DNA of 64,000 nucleotides from Bacillus sp. ISL-41 (GCF_018613235.1 NZ_JAGGQP010000014.1:1-64000); one strand, 5' to 3'. Counted from the stretch's first letter, positions 36,268 to 46,119 are shown. The notes: generated by a model not told the origin, from the sequence alone. Translations and numbers: made by a program.

Positions 36268-38049
36268 ATGTATTCTCTTAACCAGTACATTATCCAATGG
36301 CCATACTCTAAAAAGCTGCTGAAAATCCAAAGAAAAAAAGGGGAAAAGGGTTCAATAACCCATCTTCATACTGTGAATTACAAAATTACAGCTTTTATAG
36401 AAAGTGATATTACAGAAGATTTACCACTGATAACATTACGGGAAGATCACCCAGAAACTTTCTATCCTTTATCTTTGAGAGAAGAAGCAACCTATTTAAT
36501 AACTGCGTTAGTTCCCAAAAATATTGTGTCCCGATCAGATTTTCAAGGTCCCTTCCAAGATATGTATGTCAATAAGCACGTTAATTTTTTTCCAAAAAGC
36601 TATTGGAAAGAGAAAGTGATTGATAATGAGGTATATATAGAAATTGTAGGTGAGCTTTTCACGAAAAACTTTGTTGGGTTTTTAGATCTCTCTCTTGGTA
36701 AAAGAGAAGAATTTTTTTGTGAAGTAGCTGCAAGAAAAATAACTTATGAAAGCGACTATAGGTCTTTACTGAACGAAATTGCAAAAGAATCGAGTAACTT
36801 ATTAATGCAATTTAGTGGATTATCTCGCCTAAATATAGCAAATAACAAAATGAGCTCGGAAAATTTCAGCCAAATCATTCAGTTAAGAAGTATTATGAAA
36901 GATTTACCAACTGCTTTTGATACCATATTGTTTAAGTTGCATAATAAACTTAACTCTATCTCAACCACTGAACCCATAGGTGGAGGGAGGAAGCCTGATA
37001 CCAATTTAATGATATTCAATTTACAAATTCTCGACTTGCAGCCAGAAGGAATATTAAAAAAGAAATTTAATGGCTATACGCCAGGGAAATTAATAACTAA
37101 AGTTCAAAATGAGACATATGATACACCTGAAAATCGTTATATTAAAAGCTTTTTGGAAGAGCTGCATTATATTGTACATTCATTAAAAAAGAGTATAGAT
37201 CAAACAATAATGGACAACGAGAACAGGAAAATATTTCTGTTGTATGCACTTGAAGTTGATCAATGGTTAACGATAATAGAAGATTATTTAAATTCCTCTG
37301 TTTTTAGGCAAGTTGGCAGAATGGAATTTTTTCCTTCCAATTCACAAGTTCTTCAGAATAGAGCGGGATATCAGGATGTCTTAATTCTGGACCAGAGATT
37401 ACAAAGCGGACTTCAATTATCATGGAGTCCATTAGAAGCGGTAACCAATGACATTTATTCCAAACCAGTTTATGATTTGTACGAGATATGGTGTTTTTTT
37501 AAAATCAGGAATATTTTGCGTGACATATTTAGTGCAGAGATCGAACATATCAATTTATGGGTTGAAGAGAATGGAAGCGTTAGCTTCAATCTCAAAAAAG
37601 GTTTATTAAGTGGTCTGGTTTTCCAGAAGAAGAATTTTAAAATTACGTTTTTCTATAATAAGGAATTCAGCAGGCAAACTAAATCTGGATATTCGTATTC
37701 TTTAAAGTTTAAGCCGGATTTTACCTTGCATTTTAATGAACTCAGCAACGGAAACTCTTTTTATATTCATTTTGATGCTAAATATAAACTGGACAAGATT
37801 GATGACATGGAAACAGACCTAAAAATGAGCAAAAAAGAGGATATTGTTAAAATGCACGCCTATAAAGATGGCATTATTGACACTTTGGGTTCGTATGTTT
37901 TATATCCAGGAAATCAGTTTAAAAATTACCGAGAAACCGAGCATATTATACCGAGCATTGGAGCAATACCATTGGTACCTAGTGATTCTGAGACAGAAGT
38001 AAGATTAAAGTCCTTTATAGAAGACATATTTATGTGCGTACAAATTTAA
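36268..38049 (+). CDS. DUF2357/PD-(D/E)XK nuclease, restriction subunit R2
   Basis: A 593-residue McrC-equivalent. The N-terminal two-thirds match the DUF2357-type region, including the QNETYDTPENRYIKSFLEE segment (about 280). The C-terminal PD-(D/E)XK (PDDEXK_7) domain shows FKPDFTLHF and IHFDAKYKL (about 500-508), i.e. the D...D-A-K catalytic motif. It should assemble with the McrB-like subunit and cut DNA upon NTP hydrolysis. It ends the restriction operon; a bidirectional terminator lies at 38226. Confidence 0.85.
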   Translation: MYSLNQYIIQWPYSKKLLKIQRKKGEKGSITHLHTVNYKITAFIESDITEDLPLITLREDHPETFYPLSLREEATYLITALVPKNIVSRSDFQGPFQDMYVNKHVNFFPKSYWKEKVIDNEVYIEIVGELFTKNFVGFLDLSLGKREEFFCEVAARKITYESDYRSLLNEIAKESSNLLMQFSGLSRLNIANNKMSSENFSQIIQLRSIMKDLPTAFDTILFKLHNKLNSISTTEPIGGGRKPDTNLMIFNLQILDLQPEGILKKKFNGYTPGKLITKVQNETYDTPENRYIKSFLEELHYIVHSLKKSIDQTIMDNENRKIFLLYALEVDQWLTIIEDYLNSSVFRQVGRMEFFPSNSQVLQNRAGYQDVLILDQRLQSGLQLSWSPLEAVTNDIYSKPVYDLYEIWCFFKIRNILRDIFSAEIEHINLWVEENGSVSFNLKKGLLSGLVFQKKNFKITFFYNKEFSRQTKSGYSYSLKFKPDFTLHFNELSNGNSFYIHFDAKYKLDKIDDMETDLKMSKKEDIVKMHAYKDGIIDTLGSYVLYPGNQFKNYRETEHIIPSIGAIPLVPSDSETEVRLKSFIEDIFMCVQI

Positions 38050-38225
38050 CAAAGAGCAATGGTTGGAGCATTTGTGGATTTTACCAATAAGAGGACGCTT
38101 GGTATGGACTATCAATTAGAAACTTAGAATTTTAATTACTGTAAGTAAAGAAACTCTATTATGGCCTTTAAGAATAAAGTATTTAGTCAGACGATTTCTA
38201 GAATGGATAGATAATAACACTATAA

Positions 38226-38264
38226 GAAGATAAGACTTTTACCGTAACGAAAAGTCTTATCTTC
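38226..38264. terminator. Bidirectional intrinsic terminator
   Basis: A perfect 15-bp stem (38226-38240 with 38250-38264) and 9-base loop lie between the convergent R2 and vsr genes. Confidence 0.9.
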
Positions 38265-38300
38265 ATTCGTAATTCCGAAGGGAAAATGTTTAACGATACA

Positions 38301-38720
38301 TTACGTATAGTGTTTTTTGGAGTTGATAATAAATTGTTCAATTTTGTCTATTGTTCCTTCGAAATCTTTCTTAATCTCATGCTCCCATATTCTTAATACA
38401 TTCCAGTCTCTTTTTAAGTAATACTCATTTACCTCTTCATCCCTAGCCATATTCCTTGTTAGTTTTTTTCTCCAGAATTCTTCATTGTTCTTTGGCATAT
38501 TGCTGTGTTGGGGACATACATGCCAAAAACACGAGTCAATGAAAATAACAATTTTATATTTGCTGATAGAGATATCTGGCCGTCCAAACAACTTACTGTT
38601 TTTTCTAAACCTAAATCCCTTGTTCCAAAGGGCTTTCGTAACTCTCTGTTCCAATTTAGAAACAGATTTGATGGCTTTCATATTATTTGATCTTTGTTCT
38701 TTATTCATTACATCAGACAT
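38301..38720 (-). CDS. vsr: Very short patch repair endonuclease
   Basis: A 139-residue Vsr-family nickase. Vsr cuts beside T in T:G mismatches that arise when 5-methylcytosine deaminates. Conserved segments are RSNNMKAIKS near the N-terminus, FGRPDISISKYKIVIFIDS (catalytic Asp, about 45-63), CFWHVC (zinc site, about 64-69) and WRKKLTRNMARD. AAAGG lies 8 bases before the ATG. It faces the restriction operon and would protect the m5C sites made by M1 and M2. Confidence 0.95.
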   Translation of the reverse strand: MSDVMNKEQRSNNMKAIKSVSKLEQRVTKALWNKGFRFRKNSKLFGRPDISISKYKIVIFIDSCFWHVCPQHSNMPKNNEEFWRKKLTRNMARDEEVNEYYLKRDWNVLRIWEHEIKKDFEGTIDKIEQFIINSKKHYT

Positions 38721-39462
38721 AATTTATTACCTTTCATGGACTTCGTTTTCAATACATTATCCTAAATCTTATTTTAATAAACAGGAACTAAAGATAATTG
38801 TCCGAAATAAACTTCCCTATTTATGAATGGGCAACAATTCAATTGGCATTGTTTTTGTCAGAAAGTAAACTCAAGGGTACATTTTTTAAGGTAGCATAAT
38901 GCTCAAAGAAGTTCACCTTGCTTGACAGTACCATTTTAGAAAAGAAAAATAGAATAAAAACTATGCTGAAATTAAGTTAGCCATACTCTCAGCCAATATC
39001 AATTAGCCATAATATAATAGGAGGTAGCAAGGAGCCTTTATAAGTATGGCTGCCTCACCTGATATATATAAAATTTTGTTCCAGAATGGTTCACTTTAGA
39101 TCCTTCTCATATTAATAGGAGGGCAGTAAAGGTACGATTAGACAGAGATGTACCTAATAGGTGGAAGAGGTACAAATAAATACTCTTTTGAACTGAGTCA
39201 GTGAGTACAAATTCTCAGTTTACATGGATACCCCTAAATTTTGCATTGCCCCACAAACATTTATTTGTGGTGTAACTAACCATTTAAATTGAAACATGCA
39301 GGTGAACTAAGTGGTTTTTGTGTAACATCATGGGGGTCTATTAGTACGACTTTTCATTGCAAGGTTTTATGTTCAATGCGATTTTATATTTGTAATCAGG
39401 TAACACAATTTTAATGTGTCATAATTAGGTAAGTGAGAAGTTTAAAAGGAGGGTCAAGAATT
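38721..39462. other. Long intergenic stretch between two restriction modules
   Basis: Over 700 bp without a supported gene. A perfect 7-bp hairpin (39251-39257 with 39264-39270) is the only clear structure. Short ribosome-binding-like AGGAGG runs near 39020 and 39117 precede no reading frame of note. It could hold a decayed gene or an untranslated leader for the second module. Confidence 0.45.
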
Positions 39463-41847
39463 TTGGCCAGAGAAGATACTATTTTAATTAAAATTAGAGT
39501 TTCATTCAAAGAGGGAATGACTGCTAAAGAGTTATATAATGCAACGAGTGTGAGTTGGGTTATTGGTGAAAATAGACTAAGCTCTGGTGAATTAAAATAT
39601 TTTTGTGCTGTATACAATAATGAAGTTAAAGAGGTTTATAATCTTACTGGATATGAAAAAGATGAGCATCCTGAAAACGTTGGACGTATTATTCTTTATG
39701 GTGAACTAGCGGAGAAGCCTATTCGTTCAACGCTTCTTAATCTAAACGTAAGAGATATACATAAAGGATCAGGTAATCCAATTAAATATGTAAAAATGGA
39801 AGATTTATTAAATCGAGCCAATAATGATCCAGAGGTAAATTTAAATGAGGATCTGTCTGCTAATCAAAACCTGATTAGGTTCCTCTTTAAAAGGTTAGCA
39901 AATGAGAACAAAGAAATTAGAACTTTGAGCACGAACAAGCCTAACTGGATCACAAAAATAGATGAATCTGGATTATTTGTGGAAACAGAAACATCCAGAG
40001 TAAAGTTTTCACGCGGAGAAAAGAACAAACCTTATGCTTTAATAACTTATGATTTCTTACTGGCAGCCTGGGAAGAATTTTTAAAAGTTAGAAAAGCTTC
40101 ATCGAATGATTTTATTGAGGCCAAGGGCCGGTCTCGTTTTGTTATGGCATTTTTTAATGAACTACCTTTTGTTGAAAAAGTAGTAATAGATAATGTTCTT
40201 TATATTAGTTTGAAGGAATTTACTACAGATCAGCTTCCAGAAGCGAATTTAGAACAAACCCTGGAGCTTTTAAATGAAATAATAAATCAAGAATTAGACT
40301 CTAAATTAATCTCGCAGAAATATAGTGATGATTCAATAAAACGTCTAAAACTCCGTGCAAGACAGGGATTAAAAATTCTTGGATTCTTGGATGAAGATTA
40401 TAAGATCAAACAAAATATATTGGACCAATATATTAATTCTGATGACAAGAATGAGTTTCTTTCAAAAAGGATATTGCAGCATTCCTACTTCTCGGTAATT
40501 TATCAATGTCTTTCTCTCCTAAAAGGATTTGAAAAGGCAGATAAGTTTTCTTTCCTAACTGAAATTGGAATGTTAATCGTGAGAAACTCAATGGGCACGA
40601 ATCTGATGGTACAATCTGTTGCCCAGTACAGAACAAGGAATATGTTAAATTGGCTAAAAAAAACGGGATTGGTGGATGAGGAGTGGAATGTTTTGAAAAA
40701 TGATAGTATAAATCCGAATTATACTACATCTTCAAATGCCAGTATGGTGAGAGAAAACTTGCCGATCTACGGGATTATTGAACACATTAATAGATATATC
40801 GCTGGAAAAGGTTTTTATTACGAAAAGGACGAAATTATCAACCTCTTCTTATCCCTAAAAACTAAACCCTTCGTCATCATCTCTGGTATTTCCGGAACAG
40901 GAAAAACTAAAATTGTTCAATGGTTTGCTGAAAGCGTGGGTGCGACAGAAAAAAATGGTCAATTTAGTCTAATTCCGATCCGTCCTGATTGGAATGATGG
41001 TTCTGACTTGCTGGGATACGTTGACATAAAAGGGGACTTTAAAGAGGGACCTTTAACTAAGGTAATAAAGAACGCTCACCTGAATCCCGATCTGCCTTAT
41101 TTTGTTCTTCTGGATGAGATGAACCTGGCGCGTGTTGAGTATTATTTTAGTGATATTTTAAGTGTGATGGAGAGCCGCAAGTGGGAGAATGGAGAGGTTG
41201 TTTCTTCTACTATTCTCTCAAGTGATGTTTATGGAGAGGACCTTACTCTTCCAAACAATCTCTATATTATCGGAACGGTTAATATGGATGAAACGACACA
41301 TCCATTCAGTAAGAAGGTATTGGACCGGGCAAATACAATCGAGTTCAATCGTGTTAATCTTGGTAACCTGGCCTTTTTATCTGAGCTTGAAGAAGTGGAG
41401 CCGAAAGTCATCGGTCAGGATCGATTTGCTTCTAAGTATCTTCATTTGAAAGATGTATATAAAGAAAATAAAGAAATAGTAACCAGGGCTACGGATGAAC
41501 TAGTTATAATCAATGAATCTCTACAGTTGATTAATGCACATGTTGGGTACCGTGTCCGGGATGAGATCTGTTTTTATCTTGCTTACAATGAAGAATCAAA
41601 TTTAATGGAGTTTGAAAATGCATTTGACCATTGCATCCTGCAGAAGATCCTCCCGCGAATTGCAGGAAGCGACACTCGAGTGGAACAATTGCTGATGGGA
41701 CTCTTTAGTCAATTTACGAATCAAGAGTATGAAGAGGATGGACAAATTGACATTCAAAATGCCAAGTATCCACGAAGCGCAGCAAAGGTTGCTGAAATGC
41801 TTGGGAGGTTAAGAAACGATGGCTTTACTTCCTTCTGGATCTCGTGA
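39463..41847 (+). CDS. Large McrB-like AAA+ NTPase with N-terminal recognition region
   Basis: A 794-residue protein. TTG 39463 is chosen because AAGGAGGG lies 9 bases upstream; an earlier GTG at 39433 lacks a site. About 460 residues precede the AAA domain; residues about 40-110 (FCAVYNN, GRIILYGEL) suggest a PUA-like DNA-base-reading fold, and about 210-260 a helical domain. Walker A is GISGTGKT (about 474), Walker B LDEMNLARVEYYF (about 551), and GTVNMDETT (about 605) is the McrB signature. It overlaps the nuclease gene by 29 bp. Unlike the first system, no methyltransferase belongs to this pair. Confidence 0.87.
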   Translation: MAREDTILIKIRVSFKEGMTAKELYNATSVSWVIGENRLSSGELKYFCAVYNNEVKEVYNLTGYEKDEHPENVGRIILYGELAEKPIRSTLLNLNVRDIHKGSGNPIKYVKMEDLLNRANNDPEVNLNEDLSANQNLIRFLFKRLANENKEIRTLSTNKPNWITKIDESGLFVETETSRVKFSRGEKNKPYALITYDFLLAAWEEFLKVRKASSNDFIEAKGRSRFVMAFFNELPFVEKVVIDNVLYISLKEFTTDQLPEANLEQTLELLNEIINQELDSKLISQKYSDDSIKRLKLRARQGLKILGFLDEDYKIKQNILDQYINSDDKNEFLSKRILQHSYFSVIYQCLSLLKGFEKADKFSFLTEIGMLIVRNSMGTNLMVQSVAQYRTRNMLNWLKKTGLVDEEWNVLKNDSINPNYTTSSNASMVRENLPIYGIIEHINRYIAGKGFYYEKDEIINLFLSLKTKPFVIISGISGTGKTKIVQWFAESVGATEKNGQFSLIPIRPDWNDGSDLLGYVDIKGDFKEGPLTKVIKNAHLNPDLPYFVLLDEMNLARVEYYFSDILSVMESRKWENGEVVSSTILSSDVYGEDLTLPNNLYIIGTVNMDETTHPFSKKVLDRANTIEFNRVNLGNLAFLSELEEVEPKVIGQDRFASKYLHLKDVYKENKEIVTRATDELVIINESLQLINAHVGYRVRDEICFYLAYNEESNLMEFENAFDHCILQKILPRIAGSDTRVEQLLMGLFSQFTNQEYEEDGQIDIQNAKYPRSAAKVAEMLGRLRNDGFTSFWIS

Positions 41848-44305
41848 TGATGTTGAATTAGTAAAAATAGAGACCGATGATCTTTCGTTAGTTATAAAGG
41901 GGAAACCTTATCATTTGCGGTATGAGGGGTTACGGCAGTATAAGGCTATGGATCGTCATGATGTGATGGATTTTACAGTAAGTGGAGATGGCATTCAAGA
42001 GATTAGGGTATATGATATCGCCAATCAGGACCTGGTAAGTCCCTCTGAGCAAAGGCCAATCTTCTTTGAAAATGGGGTATATCAGCTGATTGTCGTTCCG
42101 AAGGATAATCGAAAGTTCACTTTTTATCATGAATATCCTCTTATTAGACAAGCTGTCTCATCTGTACCAATTGGCAGCCAATCTATTTTAATGGGGAACC
42201 TTCAGTTTCAAAATGAGGTTGGTTTTACTACGTTTGAAATAAGGGCGGATGGCAAGACGATCCTTGAAGTCACGCTGGAGATTTTCCCTGTAAAACTTGA
42301 TTATAAAAAGGATTATCAGAAGCTTTTAGAGGAAGTGAATGATGAAATTTATAACCTGGCTTTTCATTTTATCCGGAAAACGTATTTGGGTGCCAGGTTA
42401 AAGCTGGAGGGAAGTCCGTCGAAAGCGGAATTTTACCGGCTGATTAGTGAACATTTTGATCAATTTGTCCAGGCTGTTGCAAGAATTGAATTCCAACCTC
42501 ATCATAAATTGGAGAAGACGTATGAAAAAGCACGCGGGGACCAGCTGAGGAAGCAAGACTCTGTCAGCAGGAATTTTTTGCGAAAGCGGGCGAACGTCTT
42601 TGTCGATGTATCAAAGGGGATTGATGTTCATGGCAGGACAGTCATGCCTTCTGAAGGGCTAAAAATCAAAAAAGAGCTGACATATGATACTTTGGAGAAC
42701 CGCTATGTTAAGTGGATGATTGAGCGGATTAAACAAAAGCTGGATGATTTATTGGACTCTATTGTGAGCAAAAACAGGTGGACCAGAGAGAAGCCAGATT
42801 ATGACTTAGTTGAGAAAATTGAGTCGATGTCCAAACAGCTAAAGTTAAAGCTGAGCAGTCCATTTTGGAAGTCTATTGGTAAGTTGGACCGATCGGTTAT
42901 GAGCCTGGTTCTGCAAATGGCACCTGGTTATCGGGACGCTTTTCAAATCTTTTTAACTGTGTCAAAGGGATTAATGTTGCAGGGGAAGCTGTACCGAATG
43001 TCCGTAAAGGATGTTGCCACTCTCTATGAATATTGGACTTTCTTGAAGCTCGGACAGATTCTTGGCCGAAAGTATAAGCTTATCAGCCAGGATATTGTTC
43101 AGGTTAACAGGGAAGGACTGTTTGTGAATCTTGAAGCAAATAAAACGGCCAGGAGGGTATTCAGGCATCCTGTTACGAATGAAGAAATCATTTTAGCGTA
43201 CCAAAAACGGGAGACCAGCTTGCCGACTGTATCGCAAATACCTGATACGATGCTGAGCATTGAGAAAAAGGGAAAAGGCTACAAATACCATTATATTTTT
43301 GATGCTAAGTATCGAATTGATTATGCTCAGGAAGACAGCTTTTATCAGAAACGATATAAGACACCCGGTCCTATGGAAGATGACATTAATACGATGCACC
43401 GCTATAGGGATTCGATTGTTGCGACAAATGGGGGTCCATTTGAGAGAACTGCTTTTGGAGCTTATGTGTTATTCCCATGGTTTGACGAAGCCGTCTATGA
43501 AGGGCATCATTTTTACAAGAGTATCGATAAAGTGAATATTGGCGGGCTGCCGTTCCTGCCGAATGCCACGAATATGGTTGAACGGTTTGTAGAAAGATTG
43601 ATTGATAAGAGCCCGGAAGAGATTCAAAGGGAGGGTATCCTGCCAAGGGGTGCACATGAAGAATGGAAGTCGAGCCTGGATCAAATGGTGTTGGTAGGGC
43701 TTGTTTCCGATCAAGAGAGTTATGATCAATTCATCAAGGAAGCCTATTATCAACTTCCTGTAAAGCAATTAAGGAAAGGTTGGCAGGAAGCTGAGTATAT
43801 AGCCTTGTATGTTAAAAATAGCTTAAATATTGATAATGGCGTTCAGCTTTATGCGAAGATTAAAGATGTTATGCCTTATCATGATGGAACTGACGAATAT
43901 ATGCGTTTTCATGCAGCACCTTGGTCTAGGCTGAAGCAGAACATTAGGCCCGTTCATTACGGCATATCAACCTATGTGATGACGACCTTAAATACTCTAA
44001 AGGAAGCACAGGAACTTCCTGAATTATTTATGAAGTCTAGGGAAGAGATTGTCATTTGGCGTATGCTTAGAAGGGTCTCTGATCAGATTAGGATTGACCT
44101 GGACCAAAAGAATCTTGATTGGGCTTCTAGGATATCAGAGTATAAGATTAAGGATATCAAAGTGATCATATATAAGCAGGAGAGGGAAATCCGATTTGTT
44201 CAAAATAGCAAAGAAGAAGCAGTCTCTATTGATCAATTAGAGAAAAATCCTTCAGGGGTTTTTAAGAAATTGATGGAGATGCTTCAACAATCAAAGGCAG
44301 ACTAA
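41819..44305 (+). CDS. Large DUF2357/PD-(D/E)XK nuclease with C-terminal PUA-like domain
   Basis: An 828-residue partner of the preceding NTPase. The DUF2357-type region (about 80-330) includes the TYDTLENRYVKWMIERI segment. The nuclease core has YIFDAKYRID (about 492-501). After it, some 230 extra residues contain a region (about 650-770) with EAEYIALYVKNSL, YMRFHAAPWSRL and ISTYVMTTLNTL. These resemble PUA/ASCH-like folds used to bind modified bases. This tail is absent from the 593-residue nuclease at 36268. The gene overlaps its partner by 29 bp and ends in a terminator. Confidence 0.83.
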   Translation: MALLPSGSRDDVELVKIETDDLSLVIKGKPYHLRYEGLRQYKAMDRHDVMDFTVSGDGIQEIRVYDIANQDLVSPSEQRPIFFENGVYQLIVVPKDNRKFTFYHEYPLIRQAVSSVPIGSQSILMGNLQFQNEVGFTTFEIRADGKTILEVTLEIFPVKLDYKKDYQKLLEEVNDEIYNLAFHFIRKTYLGARLKLEGSPSKAEFYRLISEHFDQFVQAVARIEFQPHHKLEKTYEKARGDQLRKQDSVSRNFLRKRANVFVDVSKGIDVHGRTVMPSEGLKIKKELTYDTLENRYVKWMIERIKQKLDDLLDSIVSKNRWTREKPDYDLVEKIESMSKQLKLKLSSPFWKSIGKLDRSVMSLVLQMAPGYRDAFQIFLTVSKGLMLQGKLYRMSVKDVATLYEYWTFLKLGQILGRKYKLISQDIVQVNREGLFVNLEANKTARRVFRHPVTNEEIILAYQKRETSLPTVSQIPDTMLSIEKKGKGYKYHYIFDAKYRIDYAQEDSFYQKRYKTPGPMEDDINTMHRYRDSIVATNGGPFERTAFGAYVLFPWFDEAVYEGHHFYKSIDKVNIGGLPFLPNATNMVERFVERLIDKSPEEIQREGILPRGAHEEWKSSLDQMVLVGLVSDQESYDQFIKEAYYQLPVKQLRKGWQEAEYIALYVKNSLNIDNGVQLYAKIKDVMPYHDGTDEYMRFHAAPWSRLKQNIRPVHYGISTYVMTTLNTLKEAQELPELFMKSREEIVIWRMLRRVSDQIRIDLDQKNLDWASRISEYKIKDIKVIIYKQEREIRFVQNSKEEAVSIDQLEKNPSGVFKKLMEMLQQSKAD

Positions 44306-44318
44306 TTGGTCTGCCTTT
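44293..44318. terminator. Bidirectional intrinsic terminator overlapping a stop codon
   Basis: A perfect 10-bp stem (44293-44302 with 44309-44318), 6-base loop and A/T flanks; the left arm overlaps the last codons of the nuclease gene. Confidence 0.8.
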
Positions 44319-44345
44319 TGCTGTTTCTTTTAATGTAATGTATCT

Positions 44346-44576
44346 TTAGTTCGGTTTGCACACTTTACAGGGGCTTACTGAAGGATCATTGAGCTCTTCA
44401 AGGTGTTTAAGAGGCTCATAATACCCGTTCTTCCCCTGATTAATGATCACTTTCAAATCAAAATTCTTTTTTGTGATATAAGAACAGGTTGTCTTATGAA
44501 GCTTGTTTCCATTAGCGGTGTCATAAATGATTACATATGGATATTTCAGTATTTCCGCAAACATTTTAATAGCCAT
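44346..44576 (-). CDS. Small putative zinc-binding protein
   Basis: A 76-residue protein starting at ATG 44576, 8 bases after GGGAG. The pattern H-x3-C in HKTTC (about 28-32) and C-x2-C in CKVC (near the C-terminus) could form a zinc site. The rest is a small beta-rich fold. It diverges from the MazG-like gene at 44669. Function unknown. Confidence 0.6.
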   Translation of the reverse strand: MAIKMFAEILKYPYVIIYDTANGNKLHKTTCSYITKKNFDLKVIINQGKNGYYEPLKHLEELNDPSVSPCKVCKPN

Positions 44577-44668
44577 AAATAACACTCCCTTTTTCTATGA
44601 ATATATCACTCGGAATATCTAAATGGTATAATTTAACTAAAATATATTCTGAATTGAGGGAAAAAGAC

Positions 44669-45511
44669 ATGGCATCTTTTACTCAGGAAAAATTTGATAT
44701 GCCAGGAAACTTAAGAGGCAGAAATATACACAATAAAGTAATACCGATGGTCTGCAACTTGAAGAATATGATTGATAAATTGGTTTTAGTTGATGGGGAT
44801 GTGAGTCAACTAAAGCAATGGGAAACAAGAAGTTATGCAGCTTATCAGATTAGTAAAATCAAAAGAGAAGTGATGAATGCGCCAACAAAGGATAGCAGAA
44901 CGAATCTGGTGAAACAGCATATTTTAAACCAGAACCCTAATGATTTAGGTGCCAGCTGTATTGATATTTATTTGGTTGCGTATGTTGCAGAGAGCGTTAA
45001 GCCTGGGAAGCAAGCTTTTTTTGAATATGTGATGAGTTACGGCATAACTGATAAGCCTAATACTGCACAAGCTATTTGGCAGGTCGGAAAAGGTGATGGC
45101 ACTTACCTTGGAGTGTTAAATGAAGATGGTTCCGTACGTGATTGGGATTTTTTCAGGAAGTGGGTTAATGGTTTAAGTATGGCCAATTCAAAGATATATA
45201 ACAAGCTAGTTCGTGACCGAATACCTGAGATCATTCACCAGTCAGGAAAATTATTTTACACTAGAACACTATCACAAGAGGAATACATTAAAGAACTGAA
45301 AAATAAAGCATTCGAGGAACTGAATGAGTACACACAGAGTGCCAGCAATCAAGAAGCAGCTGAAGAATTGGCGGATTTATTAGAAGTAATGCATTCATTA
45401 GCAGAAGTCCATGGTTATACATTTGATCAGATTGAGGAAATACGACAACGTAAATCAGAGGTTAGAGGCGGGTTTAGGGAAAGGGTTTTTTTAAATGATG
45501 TTGAAGAGTAG
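44669..45511 (+). CDS. Two-domain protein with C-terminal MazG-like NTP pyrophosphohydrolase
   Basis: A 280-residue protein. ATG 44669 is chosen because GAGGG lies about 8 bases upstream; the longer frame from 44597 has no site. Residues about 1-175 form a soluble domain that I do not recognise. From about 180, YNKLVRDRIPEII opens a MazG-like phosphohydrolase; EEAAEEL/ADLLEVMHSLA (metal-binding acidic helix, about 235-255) and RGGFRERVFL (about 265) are family hallmarks. Such enzymes hydrolyse nucleoside triphosphates. Its place next to the restriction modules suggests a defence role, but this is inference. Confidence 0.72.
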   Translation: MASFTQEKFDMPGNLRGRNIHNKVIPMVCNLKNMIDKLVLVDGDVSQLKQWETRSYAAYQISKIKREVMNAPTKDSRTNLVKQHILNQNPNDLGASCIDIYLVAYVAESVKPGKQAFFEYVMSYGITDKPNTAQAIWQVGKGDGTYLGVLNEDGSVRDWDFFRKWVNGLSMANSKIYNKLVRDRIPEIIHQSGKLFYTRTLSQEEYIKELKNKAFEELNEYTQSASNQEAAEELADLLEVMHSLAEVHGYTFDQIEEIRQRKSEVRGGFRERVFLNDVEE

Positions 45512-45536
45512 TTAAAGCTAATTAGGGAGAAAAATG

Positions 45537-46018
45537 ATGGATAAAAAGACATTTAAGATGACCTTTTATAGATTGCTGGAATCTTCAGTGGATGGACTAA
45601 CAAATGAGCAAAAGATCAAGTATATGAAGAAATGGATCAGAGAGCACGGGAAGATGGAAGAAAGCACAACAGGCAAATCCATCGCGCTGCCTAACTCTTT
45701 ACCAGTAAATAGCACTGAGAAGATAGGTGAATTAGTAAGAACAAAACTAACACAAATAATACGCAACCACTTACTAAGTTCAGAAAAAGTACGAGTTTTA
45801 CAGGATGCAAAACACTGTAAGAATTTATTTGATATCAATTATCCAATGCTTAATAAGGTTACGTATGACCGTCCCTTAATAGAAAAAGAACAGTGAATGG
45901 ATATTTCCGTTATTGGGCAAAGCCGGTTACTATACATAATGAAAAATATCTTGTGTGCAAGGATTGGTATGAGAGGAATAGAACCAAGTCCATTAATTGG
46001 GTGGATGGTTTGAATTAA
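45537..46018 (+). pseudogene. Short protein gene interrupted near its 3' end
   Basis: A 119-residue frame from ATG 45537 ends at 45896. A second frame takes over at the AAAAAG run at about 45883-45889 and reads on for about 40 residues (from TVNGYFRYWAKPV to NWVDGLN) to TAA 46018. The second part is protein-like, with Trp- and Cys-rich composition. A one-base slip in the A-run would fuse the two. Either the gene is disrupted, frameshifting is natural, or it is a sequencing error. Family not recognised. Confidence 0.5.
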
Positions 46019-46119
46019 TATATACAGTGTTCTTTGTATCAGTCTTCATTAAGCTGTTTAGAAGGAAAGCGGTAATCTAAATGGCTGTTGTTATCAAAAA
46101 GGTTTTGGGGAGAAGTGGG

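Noticed and set aside
31627-38049. BREX or DISARM defence system
   Set aside because: No PglX, PglZ, BrxL or DISARM helicase is present. The parts are C5 methyltransferases with McrB/DUF2357 proteins, fitting a BsuMI/LlaJI layout.
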